DNA of 64,000 nucleotides from Chryseobacterium bernardetii (GCF_003815975.1 NZ_CP033932.1:1674001-1738000); one strand, 5' to 3'. Positions 9,203 to 18,623 are shown, counted from the first letter of the stretch. Numbers and translations: made by a program. Notes: generated from the sequence alone by a model not told the origin.

Positions 9203-11941
9203 CTATCTCATGAAATAACTAAAATAACTACAGCTTCCCATAAGACTTTTTGTAGTTTCAGCATCCGAATACTGTGCCTTAAGTTGAGCGAAATACGTTC
9301 TGTATTTTTGATTTTTCAGATTGTCCATTTCCTTTTGGCGGGCATCTTCTTTTTCAGACCATTTCGGATCAGAATAGTCGAAATCTTTTTGAGCATTAGC
9401 TTCATACTGGTAGTATTTACCCTGTTCTGCACTTGCCATCTGGAATAAAATCCTGGCTTTTTCTTCTTTATTGTTTGAAAACTTAAGGGCCTTTTGGTAA
9501 TAGTTAATGGCTAAATCAAAATTATCAGGTTCAATATAAGAAGTATCAAGGAAGTTTTTATAGTAGTACTTATAAGGATTTCCTTTATCAGTGTTCCAGA
9601 AGTAATATTTACCTCCATTGCTGTTATCAATATCCATAACGAACAGGTGTCTGTAATAGCCTAAAATGGAAGTATTGTATAACAGGTTCCCGATAAGCTG
9701 GTTCGCTCTTGCTGCTTTCTCATCTTTTCCATTCCCTATTTTCTTAAGCTGGATCAAAACATCCGTCAGTTCAAGCTTATTCATATTGTCTTTGATGAAA
9801 GGAAAATCAGTATATCCTTCAGACTTCATAGATTCGGAAGGGCTGCTTTGATAACTTTCCCAAACATTATGTCCGAAAACAAGACTTGAAATATTATTAA
9901 AACCATTATATTCAGAAGAAGCATACTGTTTTGAGGTGATTTTTTGTCCTTCTTTTTCAGTCCAGTCATAATTCTCCCTTGGGATTCCACCAAACTTCTG
10001 AGCCTTTTCGTAATATGCTTTGGCCTTTTCAAAATCAGCAAGTCTCATAGCCCTGTCACCATAGATGGTATTAAAGAAAGCCTCAATATTTCCTACACTG
10101 TCCATATTTTTAGCAATGATCTGTTGTTCAAACTGAGTCTTGTTAGGCTTTCTGTAAAACTCTTCAACACTTTTTACCAGGCTGGAGTTCGGGTTGTATT
10201 GGAGATCAGATAGTTGGTTATTCATAAGGAATGATTTTCCGTCTTCCCCCTGAAGAAAGTAACGGTTGGCCATTACATCTTTTAAGAAGTCAGCGGTAGA
10301 AGGTGCATCACCGTAATAATCGTAATCACTGTTAACATTAGCGGTATCTTTTTTCACTTCTTTCTCTACAAAATACTCAGCATAATCTTTCATCAGGTGG
10401 TCTTCAAAAGCAGCATCCACTTTAGGTTGGGAAACAATATCATTCAAGACCTTCATCCTTTTGATTTCCTCCAGGTATTCAGGGTTGGTTGTTTTGATAT
10501 CATTCAGTATTTCGGTACTTTCCTTATAATCTTTCTTTAAAAGCTTAAGGTAGGCATCAGCAATCTGCCAGTACTCATCTTTAGATTTTTCTTTAGCCTT
10601 TGAAGTAAATTTTTCAAGATCGTCAAGGTAATCTTTCGTGTTATCATCATATCCGCTGTATCCTGTAGTATAAAAAGGAATTCTGTTAGGATTATTCAAT
10701 AATTCATCATCACTCTGTTCAGCCTTATTTCCAGCGGTGGTGGTATCAGATTTATAACCCCCAAAAAGATTTTTAAAGAACCTTACAATTTTCTGCCAGA
10801 AAGATATTTTCTCTTCTTTAACCTCTTTTACTTCCGTTGTTGTTTTATCAGAAGCAGCATCTTTTGAAGTATGGTTTTCAGTATTGCCCCTGTATACAGA
10901 TATTCTGCCATAAGCATCAGACGTGTAATAATATATAGGAAGGTAGCTTCTTTCCAGTTCATTAATGCTTCTTACTGCCATTACTTTCAGGATTTCAGAA
11001 TCCGGGTTAATGTCAAACATCTTTTCCATAATAGGAATGGGGTTGTTGAAATCTTCATATCCTAAAAGGAAATAAGCCATATTTTTTTCCTCATTTGTAT
11101 TGGCTCTTTTCATAATATTACTGAAAGAAGCCGTGTCTGAAAGTTTCATAGAAACAAAAGCAGATTCCTTACGGTCTTTACTGTTCATAAATACCTGGAA
11201 GAAATTCCAGTTGGCATCACTATTCATTTCCAGCCCCCTTTGAGCTCCTGCCAGTTGGTCCAGAGCCATATAATATACCGTACCTTTTAGTTTCACAGGT
11301 TCAATATAAGTTTTGAAAGCCTGCAGGGCAGAGTCATAGTTTCTGGTATAATGGTTCAGGCGAACAAGTTGGTATCCGTAACGTTGCCTGATCTCAGGAT
11401 TTCTGGCTGCATTATACAAAGAGGTGAGGGCCGCAATTGTTTTATTGTAATCAAGAGAGGTGGCATTTTTCCTGTTCTCATCTCTGTTATAATAAAAAGA
11501 GTTTTCACTTTCAATATAGTTGATGCTCATGTAAGGCTCCAGATATTTAGCCTCAATTAAATAATCAATTCCCTCTTTGTATTTCTGATAAAATCCTGTT
11601 CCCAGCTTTTGTAAGAGCGGGTTGGTAGGAGTTCCGTTTTTAAGAGCATTCAGATCATTCATGCTTACCTTGTATACCAGGTTTTGTGTCTCGGCATAAT
11701 TAAGCTGATTGTTGAAATATTTCTTCCAGGTCTCAATATTATCATCAGGGATCATAGATGGATTATAATTACCAAAGAATCTTGAAGAATAAGTATGAAG
11801 AAAAGGAAGATAAGATTTATCCTTAATAATACTCTGCGTAAAGAGGTTGAAGTATTCGTAATCCGGATCCGACCATGAACAGGCGTTGGAGTTGGTGTAG
11901 AAAAGAGATACAACCGCAAGTGAAAGAATATACTTTTTCAT
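9203..11941 (-). CDS. Secreted TPR-like repeat protein, possible lipoprotein (912 aa)
   Basis: The N-terminus MKKYILSLAVVSLFYTNSNACSW is a signal sequence. Cys at about position 21 could be a lipidation site, although the preceding SNA is not an ideal lipobox. The mature part is almost wholly helical with TPR-like pairs, for example FDLAINYYQKALKFSNNKEE (near residue 820), DRAMRLADFEKAKAYYEKA (near 640) and the YDSALQAFKTYIE segment (near 205). A low-complexity acidic/Lys stretch with EVKEVKEEKISFWQKIVRFF lies near residue 370. Such proteins usually scaffold protein contacts at the cell surface or periplasm; no enzyme motif is visible and I assign no function. The start is the only ATG in front of the signal peptide. 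Confidence 0.72.
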   Translation of the reverse strand: MKKYILSLAVVSLFYTNSNACSWSDPDYEYFNLFTQSIIKDKSYLPFLHTYSSRFFGNYNPSMIPDDNIETWKKYFNNQLNYAETQNLVYKVSMNDLNALKNGTPTNPLLQKLGTGFYQKYKEGIDYLIEAKYLEPYMSINYIESENSFYYNRDENRKNATSLDYNKTIAALTSLYNAARNPEIRQRYGYQLVRLNHYTRNYDSALQAFKTYIEPVKLKGTVYYMALDQLAGAQRGLEMNSDANWNFFQVFMNSKDRKESAFVSMKLSDTASFSNIMKRANTNEEKNMAYFLLGYEDFNNPIPIMEKMFDINPDSEILKVMAVRSINELERSYLPIYYYTSDAYGRISVYRGNTENHTSKDAASDKTTTEVKEVKEEKISFWQKIVRFFKNLFGGYKSDTTTAGNKAEQSDDELLNNPNRIPFYTTGYSGYDDNTKDYLDDLEKFTSKAKEKSKDEYWQIADAYLKLLKKDYKESTEILNDIKTTNPEYLEEIKRMKVLNDIVSQPKVDAAFEDHLMKDYAEYFVEKEVKKDTANVNSDYDYYGDAPSTADFLKDVMANRYFLQGEDGKSFLMNNQLSDLQYNPNSSLVKSVEEFYRKPNKTQFEQQIIAKNMDSVGNIEAFFNTIYGDRAMRLADFEKAKAYYEKAQKFGGIPRENYDWTEKEGQKITSKQYASSEYNGFNNISSLVFGHNVWESYQSSPSESMKSEGYTDFPFIKDNMNKLELTDVLIQLKKIGNGKDEKAARANQLIGNLLYNTSILGYYRHLFVMDIDNSNGGKYYFWNTDKGNPYKYYYKNFLDTSYIEPDNFDLAINYYQKALKFSNNKEEKARILFQMASAEQGKYYQYEANAQKDFDYSDPKWSEKEDARQKEMDNLKNQKYRTYFAQLKAQYSDAETTKSLMGSCSYFSYFMR

Positions 11942-12053
11942 AGGGTTTGTAGTGTTTTTTTAATTTTTATAGCGTTGTTTTGTAATTAATGGTGCGGACA
12001 GAAAATAGCATATGAAGTTGAACTTTTATTCTCTGTCTTAATCTATGGTAGAT

Positions 12054-13025
12054 TTAAAATTTCTGATCTAACACAAATTTACTATCTAATTGATAATAAA
12101 TAATATTAAAATGCGGGATTTTTTTCTGAAGGAAAACAATTACATCAGTTAATTGTGCTTCCGATATTTCTTCCACTTTTATTTTGAAACCTTTATTCAG
12201 GTAACTTCCAAAGTAGAAACCGTCTTTCAATACTTCTGCTTCATATTCTGAAATCTTTTTGAAATTAGGATTTTTGAGGTCCTTTTCAGATAAAGCATTG
12301 ATGAGTTTATGTTTGCCCAGATGATTCGTAATGATTCCCCACGAATAAATAGGAAGGGCCACTTCAACTTTTTTGATAGGATAGTCTTCCATTTTAGAAA
12401 GATAGCTTTTAAGAATATTCACATCAAGAATAGAGTTTTTATCCGATTTTTCCAGTGGAGAAGAAGTGGAGTAGCACATTAGATACACTTTTTTCACCGG
12501 AGGAATCCCGGTCAGTTTTTTATCTTTAACCTGGTGAAGGCGTAAAGTACAGGTAACTTCCTTTCCAGAAACTCTCTTCAATTCTTTCAGAAATTGAAAA
12601 TAATCATCGCGTGTGCCGGCAGTCCAGTCGCAGTCAATCTGAATTTCGTTATTGATATTTAAATGATATTCTTCTGCTTTTTTCTGAACCAAATGATGAA
12701 TATGCTCTGCCAGAAACTTAATTTCTTCCTGAGAAATACCCAGCATAGTTTGATTAGTAATGAAAACAGTAGGTACGATCTGTTTGTCCGTCTGAAAACT
12801 CTGGTCTTTTGTAATAACAGCTACGGGTAGAAATTTTCCGTCTGATTTATCAACATCAAAAAATCTTGTATATAAATAAGGAACTGTTGCCTGATCTAAA
12901 ACTTTCTTTTCTTGCTGATCCAGTTTCAGATTCGTTTTCCAGTAATAAAATGTATAAGGATGGTTCTCTTTTTTACTGCAGGAAACAATAAAAAGTAAGA
13001 CCCATAAAATATTGAATATTTTCAT
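12054..13025 (-). CDS. Lipoprotein of unknown function, possible TIM-barrel glycosidase-like
   Basis: The 323-residue product starts with a lipoprotein signal (MKIFNILWVLLFIVSCSKK, lipidation Cys at 16). The body has an alternating strand/helix rhythm. Motifs such as IQIDCDWTAGTRDDYFQFLK (near residue 130), KKVYLMCYS (near 185) and VEVALPIYSWGII (near 230) recall strand ends of (beta/alpha)8 glycosidase-like barrels, with DxDW and the YSWG segment in catalytic-loop positions. I did not recognise a specific family, so an enzyme role is inference. Upstream, within its 237-bp 5' spacer, lies one copy of a 20-bp repeat that also occurs upstream of the next gene. Confidence 0.6.
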   Translation of the reverse strand: MKIFNILWVLLFIVSCSKKENHPYTFYYWKTNLKLDQQEKKVLDQATVPYLYTRFFDVDKSDGKFLPVAVITKDQSFQTDKQIVPTVFITNQTMLGISQEEIKFLAEHIHHLVQKKAEEYHLNINNEIQIDCDWTAGTRDDYFQFLKELKRVSGKEVTCTLRLHQVKDKKLTGIPPVKKVYLMCYSTSSPLEKSDKNSILDVNILKSYLSKMEDYPIKKVEVALPIYSWGIITNHLGKHKLINALSEKDLKNPNFKKISEYEAEVLKDGFYFGSYLNKGFKIKVEEISEAQLTDVIVFLQKKIPHFNIIYYQLDSKFVLDQKF

Positions 13026-13080
13026 ACTTTGGTGTGCATAATTGATCCCTCAAAAATAAAGATATTTATACAAACCATAA

Positions 13081-13100
13081 ACCGTAAAATCCCGGCGATT
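13081..13100 (-). repeat. Dispersed 20-bp upstream repeat, copy A
   Basis: ACCGTAAAATCCCGGCGATT on the + strand. It matches copy B at 13725-13744 in 18 of 20 positions and lies 55 bp upstream of the minus-strand lipoprotein start at 13025. Confidence 0.6.
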
Positions 13101-13184
13101 CTTTATTACCGGTAAATTCCATCATCTCGGACTTCGTTTCCTGAAAATCCCAACAATTCATATACCCATTCCTGTTCGTTGAGG

Positions 13185-13213
13185 GTGTTAAAAATTCATT
13201 GGATTTTTAACAC
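13185..13213. repeat. Inverted repeat/hairpin in the 13026-13262 spacer
   Basis: A perfect 11-bp dyad: GTGTTAAAAAT (13185-13195) with ATTTTTAACAC (13203-13213) around a 7-nt centre. It could be a second terminator for the minus-strand gene ending at 13263 or a regulatory dyad upstream of 13025; it lacks a T run on either strand. Confidence 0.5.
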
Positions 13214-13221
13214 ATTACAAT

Positions 13222-13245
13222 AAAAACCACCTCAAAAGGAGTGGC
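13222..13245 (-). terminator. Terminator of the 139-aa gene (minus strand)
   Basis: Read on the - strand, CCACTCC and GAGGTGG form a stem with one mismatch on a TTTT loop, followed by TTTTT. It lies 18 bp past the stop of the gene at 13263. Confidence 0.55.
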
Positions 13246-13262
13246 TGTATTTGTAATCAATT

Positions 13263-13682
13263 TTATTCATAGAGTTCACTTTCACAGGTGCAGGTTTCTT
13301 TATCTATACTTTCCCTTGCAGAACAACAGCCTTCAAGATTTAGAATATTCCCTTTTTCATCTGTAAGATAGATTTTATCTGTACCGAATTTCACAAAGAA
13401 GGTTTCTTTATAATTTTTGAACTGAACCTTCATGACTTTATTCGGAGCATATTGGCCAGCATTGATTTCTTCGTTGGTTTCTTTTCCATTAGCCTGGTTA
13501 ACCTGAACATACCCAAAAAGAACATTACCGTTCTTTTGTATATTAAGATAATAATGGGGAGTGCCAGTACCGCTGTATCCTTTCAGAAGATCAAAGCTTC
13601 TGTGTCCGGTAAAGGGTAATTTTGTTTGTGCAAGAGTGAAAATACTGATGCATAAAATCATTAAACTGAAAATCTTTTTCAT
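13263..13682 (-). CDS. Small secreted protein of unknown function
   Basis: The start at 13682 is the ATG giving MKKIFSLMILCISIFTLAQ, a clear signal peptide; five further in-frame codons upstream begin only with TTG. The mature part is about 120 residues and beta-rich, with LNIQKNGNVLFGYVQV and a C-terminal cluster of cysteines (GCCSARESIDKETCTCESE). The five Cys near the end could form disulfides or bind metal; this is inference. No family recognised. The gene has its own terminator, and one copy of the 20-bp upstream repeat lies 42 bp before the start. Confidence 0.65.
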   Translation of the reverse strand: MKKIFSLMILCISIFTLAQTKLPFTGHRSFDLLKGYSGTGTPHYYLNIQKNGNVLFGYVQVNQANGKETNEEINAGQYAPNKVMKVQFKNYKETFFVKFGTDKIYLTDEKGNILNLEGCCSARESIDKETCTCESELYE

Positions 13683-13724
13683 ATTATTTTTCCTCAAATT
13701 TAAAAATATATGTTCAATCTATAT

Positions 13725-13744
13725 ACCGTAAAACCCCGGTGATT
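13725..13744 (-). repeat. Dispersed 20-bp upstream repeat, copy B
   Basis: ACCGTAAAACCCCGGTGATT on the + strand, two transitions away from copy A (13081-13100), and again upstream of a minus-strand gene for a secreted protein. Confidence 0.6.
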
Positions 13745-13782
13745 TTTATCTATTCTAAATTCTATACCAACACAATCCAACA

Positions 13783-13810
13783 AAAAGCCACTCCAAAAGG
13801 AGTGGCTTTT
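13783..13810. terminator. Terminator of the glycerol operon
   Basis: A perfect 12-bp stem AAAAGCCACTCC (13783-13794) with GGAGTGGCTTTT (13799-13810) on a 4-A loop. It lies 24 bp past the stop of the minus-strand outer-membrane gene at 13834 and ends the glpD-glpK-glpF transcript. Confidence 0.85.
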
Positions 13811-13833
13811 ATATCATCTCAGTGAAAATTAAA

Positions 13834-14646
13834 TTAAAAAACAGTTGCAGCCAGCTGAATTCTTGCATATTTATTAGAAGGATTCCACATGGCCATCATA
13901 GAAACAGGTAAGTTGTAATGTTCTGTAATTTTAAGGATCTTTCCTGCTTTTACTCCTACATTCACAATATCAAAATTGTTTTTTCCATTTCCATACAAAA
14001 ATGTATTCCCATTTAAGGAAAATCCTGCTCCTACAAAAGCATCAAGATTTACTTTTTGTCCGCTGATAACAGGGTAGCTGGCCTGAACATAAGTGGAGTA
14101 TCTGTTCTTTTTATAGCTTCCGTCAGGTTCCAGAATTACTTCCCCTGCATTAGCACCACCATAAAGCATAATGTCTGCTTCAATATTAATCGGGAATGAA
14201 GGCCCGAAAGTATAATTGGTTCTTAAATCAATAATGTGTGCTGTTCTTCTCTGTGAGTAGCTGAAAATATCATCAGCAGCCACCGCAGTATTGATGTTTC
14301 TGGAATTATAAAGGTCCCATAACCCGATATAAAAACGCCCGTTAGAATATTGAACATAATAATTGATCTCTTTATAATGAGTGTTGTCCTTATCATCGGC
14401 TAATGCAGAGGCACCCCAGATTCCTACCTTCCATTTTTTCTCCGCATCCAGGGCGTAAGAAAGATTCCCCATCACTACAGGTTTATCCGTAATAATTAGT
14501 CCTCTCCATAAGTGATTGTTCTGAATGTTGGCTGTAAAATCAAGCCTTCCTTCTTTGGTTTCCTTGGTTTCACCGCTTTCCTGTGAAAATAACCTTCCTG
14601 TGCCTAAAGCAAGAACGAAGATTCCCTTTAAGATTTTTCTCATCAT
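13834..14646 (-). CDS. Predicted outer-membrane protein in the glycerol operon
   Basis: The start at 14646 (MMRKILKGIFVLALGTGRLFSQ) gives a signal peptide and lies 5 bp after the glpF stop; the open frame extends 29 codons upstream into glpF without a start or signal. The roughly 240-residue mature chain alternates in beta-strand fashion (for example YYVQYSNGRFYIGLWDLYNS, YSTYVQASYPVISGQK) and ends in LAATVF, a plausible barrel end. The early HLWRGLIITDKPVVMG resembles the WRG motif of Gcw_chp-type outer-membrane proteins. Its place as last gene after glpD, glpK and glpF suggests an outer-membrane route for glycerol or glycerol phosphate; this role is inference. Confidence 0.7.
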   Translation of the reverse strand: MMRKILKGIFVLALGTGRLFSQESGETKETKEGRLDFTANIQNNHLWRGLIITDKPVVMGNLSYALDAEKKWKVGIWGASALADDKDNTHYKEINYYVQYSNGRFYIGLWDLYNSRNINTAVAADDIFSYSQRRTAHIIDLRTNYTFGPSFPINIEADIMLYGGANAGEVILEPDGSYKKNRYSTYVQASYPVISGQKVNLDAFVGAGFSLNGNTFLYGNGKNNFDIVNVGVKAGKILKITEHYNLPVSMMAMWNPSNKYARIQLAATVF

Positions 14647-14651
14647 TTGTC

Positions 14652-15383
14652 TTATTTTAAAAATCCATATAATACTGCTGCAAGAATTGCTCCTGTAATC
14701 GGACCTACTATAGGAATCCACGCATATCCCCAATCACTGCTTCCTTTTACAGGTAAAATGGAATGCATGATTCTTGGAGCAAGATCTCTCGCCGGGTTAA
14801 TAGCATATCCTGTAGTTCCACCCAAAGATAAACCGATAGCCCAAACGACAAACGTAACAGGGATCGCTCCGATGGAACCAAGGCCTACTTTAGCTGCCGG
14901 ATCTGCCTGTAAGGAAATGCTGGGACCAGCAAAATAAAATACGCAGAATACCAGTACAAATGTGCCGATGATCTCACTTATAAGATTGGAAGATGTTTTT
15001 CTGATCGCCGGACCAGTACTGAAGCATGCCAGTTTCGCACCTTCGTCCTCCGTAATAGCAAAATGATCTTTATGAAAAAGCCATACTAAAAATGCACCCA
15101 GCATTCCTCCGATCATTTGTGCCGCGATATAAGACGGAACAAGGTCCCATGAGAATTTTCCTGCAACAGCAAGACCAATGGTTACTGCCGGGTTCAGGTG
15201 GGCCCCACTTATTGGCCCTGCAACGGTTACTCCCACAAAAACGGCCAGCGCCCAGGCGGTAGTAATAACAATCCATCCGGAATTATTTCCTTTCGTATCT
15301 TTTAAGACAACATTGGCTACAACACCGTTGCCTAACAATATAAGAAGCATCGTGCCGATAACTTCTGCAATAAATGGGGTCAT
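14652..15383 (-). CDS. glpF: Glycerol uptake facilitator (aquaglyceroporin)
   Basis: GlpF is an inner-membrane MIP-family channel passing glycerol by facilitated diffusion. With the start at 15383 (MTPFIAEVIGTMLLILLGNG) the protein has 243 residues, six membrane helices and both selectivity motifs: HLNPAVT (NPA at about 64-66) and YAINPARD (NPA at about 196-198). The Asp after the second NPAR is the glycerol-facilitator hallmark, unlike water-only aquaporins. An alternative start at 15416 adds 11 residues overlapping glpK and is less likely. It follows glpK by 22 bp; trapping by the kinase would pull glycerol through the channel. Confidence 0.94.
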   Translation of the reverse strand: MTPFIAEVIGTMLLILLGNGVVANVVLKDTKGNNSGWIVITTAWALAVFVGVTVAGPISGAHLNPAVTIGLAVAGKFSWDLVPSYIAAQMIGGMLGAFLVWLFHKDHFAITEDEGAKLACFSTGPAIRKTSSNLISEIIGTFVLVFCVFYFAGPSISLQADPAAKVGLGSIGAIPVTFVVWAIGLSLGGTTGYAINPARDLAPRIMHSILPVKGSSDWGYAWIPIVGPITGAILAAVLYGFLK

Positions 15384-15405
15384 ATAAGTTTTTTTGATAA
15401 GTGAG

Positions 15406-16902
15406 TTAATCTTCAATCCAGCTTTGAGCGCTTTTTACAGCTTTCTTCCAGAAATGGGTCATTTTATTTACCTTTTCTCTGTCCAGTTGAGGGTGGAAGT
15501 CCTTGTCTACAATCCATTGTTCCTGGATTTCGTCTATACTTTTCCAATATCCTACTGCAAGCCCTGCAAGGTAGGCTGCTCCAAGAGCGGTAGTTTCCAA
15601 TGTTTTGGGTCTTGTAATTTTGAATCCGAAAAGATCAGACTGAATCTGCATCAGAAGATCACTTGCAGAAGCACCTCCGTCTACTCTTAATTCAAGGCTG
15701 GCTCTTCCGGAATCTGCTTCCATTGCTTTTACAATCTCGTATACCTGAAATGCAATTCCTTCCAGGGTGGCTCTGGCGATATGGGCATCAGTAGTTCCAC
15801 GGGTGATCCCTACAATCGTTCCGCGTGCATACTGATCCCAGTAAGGAGCACCAAGGCCGGTTAATGCAGGAACGAAATAAACACCACCATTATCTTCTAC
15901 AGAAGCAGCCAGTTCGTTCACCTGTTCAGAAGAATGAATAAGTTTAAGACCGTCTCTAAGCCATTGAATAGCTGCACCTCCTACAAATACACTTCCTTCC
16001 AGTGCATAGTTAACCTCTCCGTTAATTTTCCACGCTACAGTGGTAAGAAGATTGTTTTTAGAAGAAACAGCTTCCGTTCCTGTATTCATTAGCAGGAAGC
16101 ATCCTGTTCCGTAAGTATTTTTTACCATTCCCGGAGTGGTACACATCTGTCCGAACAGGGCGGCCTGCTGGTCTCCGGCAATACCTGCGATCGGAATTTT
16201 GGTAGAGAATAGGGTAGTAGCCGTCTCACCATATATTTCACTGCTCTGTTTTACTTCCGGGAGAATATTTTTAGGAATATCAAATAGCGCTAATAAATCA
16301 TTATCCCATTCCAGAGTGTGAATATTCAGAAGCATGGTTCTGCTGGCATTGGAAACGTCTGTGATGAACATTTTTCCGCGGGTAAGTTTCCACACAAGCC
16401 ATGTGTCAACAGTTCCGAAACACAATTTTCCTTCTTCAGCTTTTTGTCTTGCTCCTTCTACATTATCAAGGATCCACTTTAATTTGGTTGCTGAAAAATA
16501 AGCATCCAGAACAAGACCTGTTTTTTCTTTGATGGTTTCTGCATGTCCCTGTTCTTTCAGTTTGTCACAGTATTTTGAAGTTCTGCGGTCCTGCCATACA
16601 ATTGCATTGTAGATCGGTTCTCCGGTTTCTTTATCCCATACAATTGTAGTTTCACGTTGATTGGTAATTCCGATAGCGGCAACTTCCAGTCCGGAGATTC
16701 CTGCTTTCGCTATCACTTCTGCTGCTACGGAGATCTGAGAAGACCAGATTTCATTCGGATCGTGTTCTACCCATCCCGGAGTAGGGAATATCTGTCTGAA
16801 ATCTTTCTGAGATACATATTTGATTTCTCCACTATGGTTGAAGAGAATCGCTCTGGAGGAAGTTGTCCCCTGGTCTAGAGCGAGGATAAGCTTTTCATTC
16901 AT
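15406..16902 (-). CDS. glpK: Glycerol kinase
   Basis: GlpK phosphorylates glycerol to sn-glycerol 3-phosphate with ATP in the cytoplasm. The 498-residue product has the FGGY-kinase start [20 protein letters not shown], with the phosphate-binding DQGTTSS at about residues 10-16, [14 protein letters not shown] near 80, [13 protein letters not shown] near 240 and the C-terminal ATP-site [15 protein letters not shown] near 410. The length equals that of typical GlpK. It lies 10 bp after glpD and 22 bp before glpF in one transcript whose promoter carries GlpR-like operator repeats. Confidence 0.97.
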   Translation of the reverse strand: MNEKLILALDQGTTSSRAILFNHSGEIKYVSQKDFRQIFPTPGWVEHDPNEIWSSQISVAAEVIAKAGISGLEVAAIGITNQRETTIVWDKETGEPIYNAIVWQDRRTSKYCDKLKEQGHAETIKEKTGLVLDAYFSATKLKWILDNVEGARQKAEEGKLCFGTVDTWLVWKLTRGKMFITDVSNASRTMLLNIHTLEWDNDLLALFDIPKNILPEVKQSSEIYGETATTLFSTKIPIAGIAGDQQAALFGQMCTTPGMVKNTYGTGCFLLMNTGTEAVSSKNNLLTTVAWKINGEVNYALEGSVFVGGAAIQWLRDGLKLIHSSEQVNELAASVEDNGGVYFVPALTGLGAPYWDQYARGTIVGITRGTTDAHIARATLEGIAFQVYEIVKAMEADSGRASLELRVDGGASASDLLMQIQSDLFGFKITRPKTLETTALGAAYLAGLAVGYWKSIDEIQEQWIVDKDFHPQLDREKVNKMTHFWKKAVKSAQSWIED

Positions 16903-16912
16903 GTATATAGTG

Positions 16913-18511
16913 CTAATTTAGGTTGATAACTTTAGGTGAATAAGGAGTTAATAAATATCCTTTTGCCAATTCAATGAATTCTCTTTCCTGTTGCTGTGCC
17001 CATTCTTCAGAATATCCTTTTTCTTCAGCAATAATTCTCGCTACATTATGTGCACTGTCTATGGCAGCCCTTGCATCCAGGAATAACAAGCGGGCTCTTC
17101 TGGCCAGGACATCTTCAATTGTTTCAGCCATTTCATTTCTTACAGCCCATACTACTTCTGCTACAGTAAAAGGATGATCTGGATGTATTTTTTGTTTAAA
17201 ACGTGGGTTGCTTTCCTGTAAAGCTTTTATTGCAGGGATATCAGATCCGTATACATATAAATGGTTGGTTCTGTCTACCTGCTCAGGTTTTACATTTCCA
17301 TGAATAGACATGTGTTCTGTTTTAGAAGTACTATTACCCAGATTATGTACCTGCATGGCTTTATCAATAGTATCTTCAGCCATTTTACGGTAAGTGGTCC
17401 ATTTTCCGCCAATGATGGAAATCAATCCTGTGTCAGAAGCAATAACCTTGTGGCTTCGGGAAACTTCTTTTGTGTTTTTGCTTCCGTCTTTTGGAGCGGC
17501 AAGAGGACGAAGTCCGGCAAAAACCGATTTTACATCTTCACGTGTTGGCTTTTTAGAAAGATACTGTCTTGCTGTATTTAAAACAAAACTGATTTCTTCT
17601 TCCAGAGCACGGGGTTCGAAGCTTTCGCTTTCTAAAAGAGTATCTGTAGTTCCCACCAAAGCTCTGTCATGCCATGGTACTACAAATAAGACCCTTCCGT
17701 CAGAAGTTTTCGGGATCATAATAGCATCATCGCTTTTCAGAAATGATTTATCCAGTACAAGGTGGATTCCCTGGCTTGGTACCACAAGTTTACCATGCTT
17801 AGGATTGTTCATATTAAGGATGTCATTCGTGAAAACACCAGTAGCATTGATGACTACTTTTGCGTAGATCTGATATTGCTGCTTGGAGAACTGATCTTCA
17901 GCAACTACTCCAATTACTTTATCTTTATCGTCTTTCAGAAGATTTACAACCTTTACATAGTTTACTGCACTTCCCCCTTTTTCAATAATGGTTTGAGTTA
18001 AATTAACAGCAAGCCTCGCATCATCAAACTGTCCGTCCTGGTAAACAACCCCACTGGCTAAGTGATTTTGTTCAATCGTAGGAAGTTTTTCAATAGTCTT
18101 TGATTTGCTGATGTATTTCGTTTTTCCCAAACTTAATTTTCCGGCAAGGAAATCGTAAACAGATAAACCTATTTTATAATAGATTCCGCCCCACCAGGTA
18201 TAATTAGGAATAATGAAAGATTGGTTTTTCACAATATGTGCTGCATTTTTGGCTAAAAGCCCTCTTTCTTTTAATGCTTCTTTCACTAAGCCTACGTCTC
18301 CCTGCGCTAAATATCTTACTCCACCGTGTACCAGTTTGGTACTTCTGCTGGATGTTGCTTTCGCAAAGTCATGAGATTCAAGCAATAAAGTTTTGAATCC
18401 TCTGCTTACCGCGTCTAATGCTGAACCTAAACCACTGGCTCCCCCTCCTATGACTATAAAGTCCCATTCTTTTACACTGGTTAATTTACTGAGTTCTTCG
18501 TTTCGTTTCAT
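16913..18511 (-). CDS. glpD: Aerobic glycerol-3-phosphate dehydrogenase
   Basis: GlpD is an FAD enzyme on the inner membrane that oxidises glycerol 3-phosphate to dihydroxyacetone phosphate, passing electrons to menaquinone. The 532 residues start [10 protein letters not shown], with an N-terminal FAD fold ([25 protein letters not shown] at about 22-27), the family segments [17 protein letters not shown] (about 56-72) and a late [21 protein letters not shown]-terminal DAO_C-type helical domain follows. It is the first gene of the minus-strand glycerol operon. The start codon region itself contains one TTTCGTTT operator-like unit (18501-18508), consistent with repression near the start of transcription. 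Confidence 0.96.
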   Translation of the reverse strand: MKRNEELSKLTSVKEWDFIVIGGGASGLGSALDAVSRGFKTLLLESHDFAKATSSRSTKLVHGGVRYLAQGDVGLVKEALKERGLLAKNAAHIVKNQSFIIPNYTWWGGIYYKIGLSVYDFLAGKLSLGKTKYISKSKTIEKLPTIEQNHLASGVVYQDGQFDDARLAVNLTQTIIEKGGSAVNYVKVVNLLKDDKDKVIGVVAEDQFSKQQYQIYAKVVINATGVFTNDILNMNNPKHGKLVVPSQGIHLVLDKSFLKSDDAIMIPKTSDGRVLFVVPWHDRALVGTTDTLLESESFEPRALEEEISFVLNTARQYLSKKPTREDVKSVFAGLRPLAAPKDGSKNTKEVSRSHKVIASDTGLISIIGGKWTTYRKMAEDTIDKAMQVHNLGNSTSKTEHMSIHGNVKPEQVDRTNHLYVYGSDIPAIKALQESNPRFKQKIHPDHPFTVAEVVWAVRNEMAETIEDVLARRARLLFLDARAAIDSAHNVARIIAEEKGYSEEWAQQQEREFIELAKGYLLTPYSPKVINLN

Positions 18512-18564
18512 AAATGTTTCGTTTATGTTTCGTTTTCAAATATATAAATTAAAAATGAAAGCAA
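18501..18564 (-). promoter_or_regulatory. glpD promoter with tandem GlpR-like operators
   Basis: On the minus strand a -33 TTTG (18562-18565), 17-bp spacer and -7 TATATTTG (18537-18544) match the Bacteroidota promoter pattern TTTG/TAnnTTTG. Downstream, over the expected transcription start, three direct copies of TTTCGTTT (+ strand) lie at 18501, 18517 and 18528; the last two are 11 bp apart, one helical turn. DeoR-family regulators such as GlpR and AgaR are known to bind TTCG/TTTC-containing repeats, so these are good operator candidates. Confidence 0.7.
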
Positions 18565-18581
18565 AAAGAAAATAAATGAAA

Positions 18582-18623
18582 TTTTAAGATGTCAAAAAAA
18601 AACGGTAATTTTGATGAAACGAA
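18582..18623 (+). promoter_or_regulatory. Promoter of the DeoR/GlpR-like regulator
   Basis: TTTT (18582-18585), 20-bp spacer and -7 TAATTTTG (18606-18613) point to a transcription start near 18620. An inverted operator half, GAAACGAA (complement TTCGTTTC, 18616-18623), overlies it, suggesting autoregulation. This placement argues that translation begins at 18628, not at the upstream ATG 18589. Confidence 0.55.
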
